Shown here one piece after another: positions 57,666 to 64,000 of a stretch of 64,000 nt of DNA. The notes under the pieces were generated by a model that saw nothing but the letters and a program-made list of their open reading frames with translations, ran no database searches and was not told the origin of the DNA. Source of the DNA: Campylobacter concisus (GTDB taxonomy: Bacteria; Campylobacterota; Campylobacteria; Campylobacterales; Campylobacteraceae); NCBI RefSeq assembly GCF_003048595.2, contig NZ_CP049270.1, positions 1,830,100 to 1,894,099 on the forward strand, given 5' to 3'. The position numbers and the translations under genes are program-made. The first letter of the stretch is position 1; every line of letters starts with the position of its first letter.

Positions 57666-60134
57666 ATGATGAGATCACTTTGGTCTGGTGTTTCAGGCCT
57701 ACAAGCCCACCAGATAGCCATGGACGTAGAAGGCAACAATATCGCAAACGTTAATACTTATGGTTATAAATACAACCGTGCAAATTTTGCTGATATACTA
57801 AGCCAAACTCCAAGAGTCGCTACTGCTCCACAAGGTCAGCTAGGCGGTCAAAATGCTATGCAAATAGGTCTAGGAACGACTATAAACTCAACTACAAGAA
57901 TTTTCTCACAAGGCACACTAACATCTACTGATAAGCAAACAGACCTTGCACTTCAAGGAAATGGTTTCTTCGTCGTATCTCCAGATGGCGGAACAACAAG
58001 ATACTATACAAGAAATGGTGACTTTGTCCGTGATAAAGCTGGAAATTTTGTAAACAATAGTGGTTATATCGTTCAAGGCTGGACAAGAGATGAAGAGACT
58101 GGCACTATCGACTCAACTGGACCGATAAAAAATATTGTGATCAAAGAGGGTCTTACTACTCCAGCAAGAGCGACAACAGAAGTAAAGATAAAAGGCAACC
58201 TTGACTCAGGCAACACCATCGACCAAAGAAGCACTCCTATTTATTCACTAGACTCTGTTGCTGGCGGACGTGACTATAACAATGACGGAATTTTAAATGC
58301 AAACGAAGTCCATAACGAGAATGATACAAATAACGATGAGTTTTATACGAACTCAAGAAAAGAACAAAGCTTAACAGAGCGTGGTGTCGATCTTGGTGTT
58401 ACATTTGATGAGCTTGGAAATGGCCTTGCTTTAAGAGATGGACAAGGTATCTGGGTAAGCTATGCAAATGCTAAAACTGAAAAATTTACAGTAGGAAGTG
58501 GATTACCACAAAGTATCGGACAGATAAATCCAAAAGCAACACTTAATATCACAATAAATGGCACAAACATCAAATCTCAAGATAATGCAATATCAAGTAT
58601 CAGTGATGTTGCAGCTGCGATCAATGCTCAGTATAATAAAACTGGCGTTAGAGCTGAAATTTCAGAAGGCAATAAACTAACACTTATAAATAGAAACAAC
58701 TCAGGCACTACTGAAGAGACAAAAAATATCCATCTAAAATTAAATGGTGGAAATACTGTTACTGGTTTAGCTGATAAAGATATCATCACAGCTTATCAAT
58801 ATGTCTATACAAGCTCACAAACAACAGCTGTTCACCCAAATAACGATAAAATCGCAAGACAAGTAACAACAACAGAAGATCTTCGCGCTGCTATGCAAGA
58901 AGATGCTAGAAACCACGTTGACTACAACGGAGATGGCCAAATAAACGCAAACTCAGATGCACTTGACGCTGCAAAACTAGCAACCGCAGCACATAGAATA
59001 GCGCCTGGGACTGGCGGGGCAGCCATAACTAACACTGCATATCGAACAGCTTATACCACTGCTTATACCACTGCTTATAATAATACAACTGGTACGGTGG
59101 ATCAAAAGCAAGCTGCTGGTCATGCAGCTGGTGTAGCGGCACTTCAAGCACTTGCAGGTGATGATACAAACGATGGTGTAAAGGTTACTGTAAATAAATT
59201 AGGCCAGTTTCAACTAGAAAACCCAACAAACGAAATAGCTGATCAAGCCCTTTATATGACAACAACTGCTCTTACAAAGCCAGCTCAAGGTACAAATAAT
59301 TCAGCTATAAATGAAAATGTTAGACTTACAACTATTATGAAAGCACTTGATGGCGCACTAAGCCCGGGCCAAGCTCTAAGAGCAAGTGGAAAGATGATGA
59401 TGTCAAGCCACGGCTCAACGGCAGAAATTTTTGACTCACTTGGCTCAAAACACACAGTTAGTATCAAATGGACAAAGACAGGCACTACAACAGATGGTGG
59501 AACTGAGTGGAGTATGGTTATACAAGTACCAGAACCAGCTAAGATAAACTACACAGGCGAAGGCCCGGATAACGTTATAACTGGAACAGCTAGATTTAAC
59601 GCAAATGGCTCACTTGCAAGTTTCCACCCAGCAACGATAACATTTTCAGCTAACAACGGCTCACAAAGTGGCCAAAACATTAGTTTAAATTTTGGTCTTG
59701 GAACTGACTTTAACGGCTTAACAAGCTTTGATAAAGACTCATCAACTGAATCAATCTCGCAAGATGGCTACACAGGCGGCACATTAAACGGCATAAAAAT
59801 AGATGAGACTGGAACGATAATAGGCTCATTTTCAAATGGTCAAAGCTTTGGCCTGGCTAAAGTAGCACTTGCTACCTTTACAAACAACGAAGGTCTTCAA
59901 AGCGAGGGTGGAAATGTCTTTTCACAAACCGCAAACTCAGGCGAGGCAGTTATCGGTGCAGCTGGTACAGGCGATAAGGGAACGATCGCAGCTTCAAAAC
60001 TTGAAGCTAGTAACGTCGATCTAAGCCGTGCGCTAACAGATCTTATCGTAATCCAAAGAGGTTTCCAAGCAAACTCAAAAACGATCACAACAAGTGACGA
60101 GATGCTAAATACACTTCTTCAATTAAAACAATAA
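57666..60134 (+). CDS. flgE: Flagellar hook protein FlgE
   Basis: 822 residues from the ATG at 57666, which has AAAAAGGA upstream (the frame opens earlier). The conserved N-terminus (MMRSLWSGVSGLQAHQ, then NNIANVNTYGYKY) and C-terminus (LVSRALTDLIVIQRGFQANSKT-type end, here SRALTDLIVIQRGFQANSKT) belong to the hook/rod family. A long central surface region (about residues 330-570) is variable and contains a TAYx tandem repeat. Hook subunits from Campylobacter are long (about 840-860 residues), as here. Under RpoN control. Confidence 0.97.
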   Translation: MMRSLWSGVSGLQAHQIAMDVEGNNIANVNTYGYKYNRANFADILSQTPRVATAPQGQLGGQNAMQIGLGTTINSTTRIFSQGTLTSTDKQTDLALQGNGFFVVSPDGGTTRYYTRNGDFVRDKAGNFVNNSGYIVQGWTRDEETGTIDSTGPIKNIVIKEGLTTPARATTEVKIKGNLDSGNTIDQRSTPIYSLDSVAGGRDYNNDGILNANEVHNENDTNNDEFYTNSRKEQSLTERGVDLGVTFDELGNGLALRDGQGIWVSYANAKTEKFTVGSGLPQSIGQINPKATLNITINGTNIKSQDNAISSISDVAAAINAQYNKTGVRAEISEGNKLTLINRNNSGTTEETKNIHLKLNGGNTVTGLADKDIITAYQYVYTSSQTTAVHPNNDKIARQVTTTEDLRAAMQEDARNHVDYNGDGQINANSDALDAAKLATAAHRIAPGTGGAAITNTAYRTAYTTAYTTAYNNTTGTVDQKQAAGHAAGVAALQALAGDDTNDGVKVTVNKLGQFQLENPTNEIADQALYMTTTALTKPAQGTNNSAINENVRLTTIMKALDGALSPGQALRASGKMMMSSHGSTAEIFDSLGSKHTVSIKWTKTGTTTDGGTEWSMVIQVPEPAKINYTGEGPDNVITGTARFNANGSLASFHPATITFSANNGSQSGQNISLNFGLGTDFNGLTSFDKDSSTESISQDGYTGGTLNGIKIDETGTIIGSFSNGQSFGLAKVALATFTNNEGLQSEGGNVFSQTANSGEAVIGAAGTGDKGTIAASKLEASNVDLSRALTDLIVIQRGFQANSKTITTSDEMLNTLLQLKQ
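59035..59084 (+). repeat. 12-base tandem repeat inside flgE
   Basis: Two perfect copies of GCTTATACCACT (59049-59060 and 59061-59072) are flanked by imperfect copies, encoding TAYR, TAYT, TAYT and TAYN. It lies in the variable part of the hook protein and keeps the reading frame if copy number changes. Confidence 0.75.
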
Positions 60135-60151
60135 TAACTAAGACTTTTACA

Positions 60152-60174
60152 AAAGGGAGCGTTTGCCTCCCTTT
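60152..60174 (+). terminator. Hairpin after flgE
   Basis: AAAGGGAG and CTCCCTTT form an 8-base stem with a 7-base loop, 18 bases after the flgE stop. T tract is weak. Confidence 0.6.
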
Positions 60175-60252
60175 GAAATTTATGCTTTAAATTTACAAAT
60201 AAAATCAGCCTTCTTTTTGTAAAATGTTAAAAAATTTTACAAAAGAGAAAAA

Positions 60253-60882
60253 ATGCAAGTAACACTACTAAATCACACTCCACTAAATATTTGCTCTCAC
60301 GCTATCCGCACATGCTGGCAAAGCTTTGATAAAAGCGATAACGGTGGCGAAAAAGATGTTGAGCTAATAGATAGAGTAGGCAATAAATTTAAACACGCCT
60401 CGACCTTAGAGCACCTATACTACAACTTCTACATCCAAGGTATCTCTCGTGCGCTACTTCAAGAGCTAGCTCGTCACCGCTTGGCAAGTCTAAGCGTCAA
60501 ATCAACTCGCTACACGCTAAAAGAGCTAAAAAAAGAGGAGAAATTTGAAGTAGGGCAGTTTGAACGTGCGGCTAAATTTATCGTACTAACAAATGACGAG
60601 CTAGTCGATAACGCAAGCATAAAAGCACTTGAAAATTTACGTGAAATTTTAGCCTCAACTACAAAAAGCCTTGATATAGTTAAATACTGCTTGCCAGAGT
60701 GCTATAAAACTGAGCTTACATGGAGTATAAACGCTAGAAGCTTGCAAAATTTCATCTCTTTAAGAAGCTCAAAATCAGCCCTTTGGGAGATAAGAAATTT
60801 AGCAAATGCCATCTACTCTGCCTTACCTGATGAGCATAAATTTATATTTGAGAGATGTTTGCCAGATGATGAGTCAAACTAA
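60253..60882 (+). CDS. thyX: Flavin-dependent thymidylate synthase
   Basis: 209-residue ThyX enzyme that makes dTMP with FAD and methylene-tetrahydrofolate. The defining motif RHRLASLSVKSTRY near residue 75 matches RHRxxSxNxxSxR apart from Asn to Ser. The segment LTWSINARSLQNFISLR near residue 157 is the second family signature. It has its own AAAAGAG site. In C. jejuni thyX sits beside pyrG; here it is far from it. Confidence 0.95.
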   Translation: MQVTLLNHTPLNICSHAIRTCWQSFDKSDNGGEKDVELIDRVGNKFKHASTLEHLYYNFYIQGISRALLQELARHRLASLSVKSTRYTLKELKKEEKFEVGQFERAAKFIVLTNDELVDNASIKALENLREILASTTKSLDIVKYCLPECYKTELTWSINARSLQNFISLRSSKSALWEIRNLANAIYSALPDEHKFIFERCLPDDESN

Positions 60883-60931
60883 CACTTATGTTAGTGCGGT
60901 TTGTGGTTTAGAAGTGATGAAATAGGCAAAT

Positions 60932-62038
60932 TTACTTTTGTAAAATGTAAAGAAGTTCGTCTACGTGGATATTTCTAGCTTTTAAATTTCTGCTACCACG
61001 GTAGGCGTTGTATTTTTTACGAAGCAGATGAACCTTGCCCATTTTGTTTAAATTTTTATCAAACTCATCTTGGTTGATAAAGCCTTCCGAGTTAAATGAA
61101 ATCAGAACAAACTTCGACTTTAAATTTGCTATCAGCTCGAAAAATGCCTCGCTTGCTGATGATTTTTTATTAAAGACTGATCTGTTCCAATCCTTTGCAA
61201 TGCCTGAAACTTTTGAAATTTTACTTGGCTCTTCGTAGCTTGCGATGAGATTTAGCATGAAGTAGTTTGAGCCGTATGGGTGCTGGTTATATGGCGGATC
61301 AAGATAGACTAGATCAAGCCCATCAAGCTCTTTTGCGAGCAAATTTGCATCCTTTTGATAGACCTCAAATGGCACACTAAAATTTGAAAAAATTGGCTTA
61401 GTCAAATTTATATCAGAAGTGATCCTTGAGATGGCATTTTGTCCCCTGCCACCAAACTGACCGATGCCCTCTTTATTTTTATGAAAACCTTTAAAAATTC
61501 CACTTGTATTTGCATGCACGCTTGCATTATAAAGAAGTGGAGCTATGAAGAAATTTTTCATTTCAGCTGGCACTAACTCATCTATGAGCCTTCTTGCTGT
61601 ATCAATAAAAATGGCATTTTTTCTAGTATAAAAAACCCTCTCACCCTCGGTAATATTTTTATCATCTTGTGGGGCGTAAAGCCTTGTTATAAAGCCCTCA
61701 AAAAGGTTGTTTTCTATCTCTTTTTCAAGCTTTTTTTGCCAGAAATTTATCTCATTTCTTAGCTCATTTGTGGCGTTTTGCAGGTAGCATGAGTTTGTGA
61801 TAAAGCTATAAAACTCCAAGTCGTTTGCGACTAAAAATTCGCTATTTTGTTTTAAAAACCTAGCCACCACGCCACTTCCACTAAAGAGGTCGCAGCAGCT
61901 AAGCTTATCTTTTTTAAGCTCGTCTTTTGCGTATTTTACGCCTAGATCTATAAAGCCTAAAAGAGAGCGTTTATTACCAAGATAGGTTAAAATTTGCTCT
62001 TTTAGATAGGCTTGATTTTCTTGTTTTATTGGCTTCAA
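60932..62038 (-). CDS. Orphan D12-class adenine-N6 DNA methyltransferase
   Basis: 368 residues. SAM motif DLFSGSGVVARF near residue 49 precedes the catalytic DPPYNQHPYGSNYF near 250, the alpha/D12 order. No endonuclease gene is adjacent, so it is an orphan methylase. In C. jejuni an orphan D12-type enzyme, CtsM, methylates RAATTY and marks DNA for natural transformation; this protein may be its counterpart, which I infer from type and context only. The stop is 1 base beyond luxS, so it may share luxS's transcript. Confidence 0.85.
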   Translation of the reverse strand: MKPIKQENQAYLKEQILTYLGNKRSLLGFIDLGVKYAKDELKKDKLSCCDLFSGSGVVARFLKQNSEFLVANDLEFYSFITNSCYLQNATNELRNEINFWQKKLEKEIENNLFEGFITRLYAPQDDKNITEGERVFYTRKNAIFIDTARRLIDELVPAEMKNFFIAPLLYNASVHANTSGIFKGFHKNKEGIGQFGGRGQNAISRITSDINLTKPIFSNFSVPFEVYQKDANLLAKELDGLDLVYLDPPYNQHPYGSNYFMLNLIASYEEPSKISKVSGIAKDWNRSVFNKKSSASEAFFELIANLKSKFVLISFNSEGFINQDEFDKNLNKMGKVHLLRKKYNAYRGSRNLKARNIHVDELLYILQK

Positions 62039-62039
62039 A

Positions 62040-62555
62040 TCAGTGCTTTTTTAGTCCCATAGCATCAACGTCAAGCTTGATCTCATCGTTGTTTATGATG
62101 ACTAAGCCGTGATCTAAAATTTTCTTTGCTATGGCGTGTGCTTCATCAAGTGAGTGCATCTTGTAAGTACCGCATTGAAATTTATTTAGCTCTGGGATTT
62201 TATCTTGGTCTTTGACTTCTAAAATATCTTTCATAGAGGCTAACCATGCCTTTTTTACGGCTTCTTCGCTAGGTATGCCGATCACACTCATATAAAAGCC
62301 AGTTCTACAGCCCATCGGCGATATATCAATGATCTCCACGCCATTGCCGTTTAGGTGGTTTCTCATAAAGCCAGCAAACAAATGCTCTAATGTGTGAGTA
62401 CCTTTTTCTGGCAAAATTTCTTCATTTGGCTTGCAAAACCTCAAGTCAAAAACGCTGATATCATCGCCCTTTGGCGTTTTCATACTTTTTGCTAGTCTTA
62501 CTCCTGGGGCTTGCATTTTTACATGATCTACACAAAAACTATCAAGTAATGGCAT
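62040..62555 (-). CDS. luxS: S-ribosylhomocysteine lyase
   Basis: 171-residue enzyme of the activated methyl cycle that makes homocysteine and the precursor of autoinducer-2. The metal-binding HTLEH motif (near residue 54) and the catalytic cysteine in GCRTGFY (near 83) are present. AAGGAGA precedes the ATG. It leads into the methyltransferase gene; both relate to SAM use, although this may be chance. Confidence 0.96.
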   Translation of the reverse strand: MPLLDSFCVDHVKMQAPGVRLAKSMKTPKGDDISVFDLRFCKPNEEILPEKGTHTLEHLFAGFMRNHLNGNGVEIIDISPMGCRTGFYMSVIGIPSEEAVKKAWLASMKDILEVKDQDKIPELNKFQCGTYKMHSLDEAHAIAKKILDHGLVIINNDEIKLDVDAMGLKKH

Positions 62556-62690
62556 ATCTTCTCCTTTAAATTTTTGGTAATTCTATCGTAAAAAATGTTT
62601 AAAAATTTAAAGGCTCATGCAAAATTTCACATAAGCCTTGTAATATTTGAATGTTTGTGGGTATCAAAATAATAAAAATTTTACTTACTA

Positions 62691-63380
62691 TTATAAATTT
62701 CTCATATATTCTGTACTATAAATACCTTGAATACGTCTTTCCATGTCACCATACCAACTTTTTGGAAGAGTGGTAAGAGAGTTAAATTTCTCTAGTAAAT
62801 TTAAATTTTCATTTGGTGCGCAAAAGAGCCTATTTACCTCCAAAATGCTCATGCCAACTTCATCCTTTTTGATGATCTCTATGGTGTCACCTGCCTTGCA
62901 TGATCCTGGAGTGATGACGCGGTAGTACCAGCCAGTTAAGCCAGTTTCAAAGATGTGAGTAGCCATATTTTCATTGCCCCATCTTTTTGAGAGCTTAAAA
63001 CAAGGCTTTCTTGGCTGCGATACTTGAAGAACTAGTGAGCCGATTTTATGTATATCACCTACACAGACACTACTCTCATCAAGACCGCCAATGCATAAAT
63101 TCTCACCCATAGCTCCATAAGCTAAATTTTTAAATCCCAAAAATTTCTCCCACTGGGCATAGTTTGAAAACGAATTTGCAAATATAGCTTTTTCTGGGCC
63201 TCCATGGTGCTTTGTATCAGCGACGCTATCGCCCACAAATCCAAGTTCATTTGCGAAAATTTCACCATTTTGAGCCACTTTAAATATAGCTGAGCTCCAA
63301 GGTGTATTTAGCTTGTCAGTCGCACTTTGCGAGCCGTAATTTTTTACCTCGCCAATTAATAATGCTTTTACTATTGCCAT
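62691..63380 (-). CDS. MOSC-domain protein (YiiM-like)
   Basis: 229 residues. MOSC domain with the conserved cysteine (QPRKPCFKL near residue 143), preceded by GDSVADTKHHGGPEKAIF near residue 49, and a C-terminal 3-alpha region typical of YiiM. YiiM proteins bind molybdenum cofactor and reduce N-hydroxylated compounds. Its redox partner is not encoded nearby. AGGAAAAAG precedes the ATG. Confidence 0.9.
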   Translation of the reverse strand: MAIVKALLIGEVKNYGSQSATDKLNTPWSSAIFKVAQNGEIFANELGFVGDSVADTKHHGGPEKAIFANSFSNYAQWEKFLGFKNLAYGAMGENLCIGGLDESSVCVGDIHKIGSLVLQVSQPRKPCFKLSKRWGNENMATHIFETGLTGWYYRVITPGSCKAGDTIEIIKKDEVGMSILEVNRLFCAPNENLNLLEKFNSLTTLPKSWYGDMERRIQGIYSTEYMRNL

Positions 63381-63398
63381 CTTTTTCCTATCAAAATT

Positions 63399-63872
63399 TT
63401 AGCTTATTCTTAAATTATTTGCGTGAGTTAGCGCGATCGCGATCGCGTCGGTTATATCAAGCGGTTTTATCTCTTTGTTTATGCCTAAAATTTTCTTCAC
63501 CATAAATGCCACTTGCTCTTTGTCAGCTTTGGCCTTGCCAGTGACAGTTTTTTTCACTTGAAGTGGTGTATACTCGGCAAAATCACCATGAAGCTGTAAA
63601 ATTTTAAGGCTAAGTGCTCCACGAAACTGAGCGAGCTTTAAAACCGTTTTTGGATTGTAAGCAAAAAATATATCTTCGATCGCGACCTCGTCAAATTTAT
63701 GATTTTTAAAGATGAGGTCAAGCCCCTCGCAAAGCTCAGTAATCTGATATTGAAGTGTGTTTGGTTTTATTTTTATGAGTCCTGCTTCAAGAAGAGTAGT
63801 TTTAAATTTAGTTTTTTCAAGTATCGCATAACCGCAATTCTTCGTTCCTGGATCGATTCCTAAAATTTTCAT
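63399..63872 (-). CDS. ruvC: Holliday-junction resolvase RuvC
   Basis: 157-residue endonuclease that resolves recombination junctions with RuvAB. Catalytic acids: Asp in [14 protein letters not shown], Glu in VAIEDIFF, and the Asp pair in [14 protein letters not shown] near the end. ATG at 63872 (MKILGIDPG) is preferred; a GTG just before it is possible. In C. jejuni ruvC is the last gene before the origin and dnaA, as here. Minus strand, on the leading side of the presumed origin. Confidence 0.95.
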   Translation of the reverse strand: MKILGIDPGTKNCGYAILEKTKFKTTLLEAGLIKIKPNTLQYQITELCEGLDLIFKNHKFDEVAIEDIFFAYNPKTVLKLAQFRGALSLKILQLHGDFAEYTPLQVKKTVTGKAKADKEQVAFMVKKILGINKEIKPLDITDAIAIALTHANNLRIS

Positions 63873-63888
63873 CACTATCTTTTCAATA

Positions 63889-63921
63889 CTTTTTCACGAC
63901 TTTTTCACGATGTGAAAAAGT
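63889..63921. other. DnaA-box-like cluster, probable part of the replication origin
   Basis: Two direct CTTTTTCACG elements (TTCAC cores at 63893-63897 and 63904-63908, 11 bases apart) and one inverted copy (GTGAA at 63912-63916) lie between ruvC and a downstream plus-strand gene. The TTCAC core is the DnaA-box core described for Campylobacterota. Two of them also form a 10-base hairpin (ACTTTTTCAC-GAT-GTGAAAAAGT). AT-rich sequence follows, suited to unwinding. Confidence 0.7.
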
Positions 63922-63992
63922 TTGTCAGAGTTTAACAAAGGTTTTATTAAAATTAAGATAGTATCACTATAAAAATTCTCGAAATCTAAGGC

Positions 63993-64000
63993 ATGAAAAT
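63993..64000 (+). CDS. Possible start of dnaA (window ends after 8 bases)
   Basis: ATGAAAAT begins 2 bases after AAGG and reaches the window end. Gene order in C. jejuni predicts dnaA on the plus strand here. Too little is visible to confirm the frame, and the ribosome binding site is unusually close. Confidence 0.3.

Noticed and set aside
63899..63921. Hairpin upstream of ruvC as a terminator
   Set aside because: It lies between divergent genes, without a T tract, and is better explained by inverted DnaA-box-like elements.

Overview
The window looks like a Campylobacter chromosome, most like the C. concisus / C. curvus group. Evidence: AT-rich DNA saturated with AAATTT, short gaps, AAGGA-type ribosome binding sites, and gene order partly shared with C. 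jejuni (pyrG-recJ, purB-nrdA, a ksgA / RNase J / RluB block, rlmN with a tiny hydrophobic partner, ruvC last before dnaA). The species is inferred from gene content, not from a search. No rRNA, tRNA, CRISPR array, insertion sequence or prophage was seen. Most genes lie on the minus strand, as expected if the replication origin is at the right edge.

Layout. 1-13.1 kb: recJ (cut by the left edge), an inserted Rid-family gene, pyrG, the cytochrome bd-type oxidase operon (DUF4492 gene, cydA, cydB and a 33-residue CydX-like protein), a periplasmic aryl-sulfate sulfotransferase, ilvD and rmuC. 13.1-20.1 kb: a small periplasmic protein, desulforubrerythrin, then an accessory minus-strand run (DUF2798 protein, flavodoxin-like quinone reductase, a broken gene, an ABM-domain protein, a subtype-B tannase-like hydrolase, two short-chain reductases and an iron alcohol dehydrogenase). 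20.2-26.4 kb: anaerobic class III ribonucleotide reductase, in which the glycyl-radical loop is a separate 56-residue protein, a damaged lipoprotein gene, and the aerobic class Ia large subunit nrdA. 26.6-40 kb: purB, an RluA-type pseudouridine synthase, a tightly coupled operon (large SF1 helicase, hisF, nucleoside phosphorylase-like gene, rlmN, tiny membrane protein), and the divergent ksgA, rnj, KpsF-type isomerase, rluB operon.

40.4-55.2 kb holds a complete sulfite-respiration (mcc) locus: two-component system MccR/MccS, octaheme copper-containing sulfite reductase MccA, peptidyl-prolyl isomerase MccB, iron-sulfur protein MccC, NrfD-like quinol dehydrogenase MccD and a CcsBA cytochrome c synthase. 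A Sel1-repeat protein and a NosL-ABC transporter-membrane protein module follow, which probably helps assemble the enzyme, for example by handling copper. 55.4-64 kb: pyrE, a Na+/H+ antiporter family gene, flgE behind a clear sigma-54 promoter, thyX, an orphan adenine methyltransferase, luxS, a MOSC protein and ruvC. The window ends in a DnaA-box-like cluster, probably part of the origin upstream of dnaA.

Together the genes describe a microaerobic or anaerobic respirer that uses oxygen at low tension (bd-type oxidase) or sulfite as acceptor, makes deoxynucleotides with or without oxygen, and has flexible sulfur and aldehyde/quinone chemistry. The most unusual features are the split glycyl-radical reductase, the extended mcc maturation module, the CydX-like protein, and the pairing of an orphan methylase with a genome full of AAATTT.
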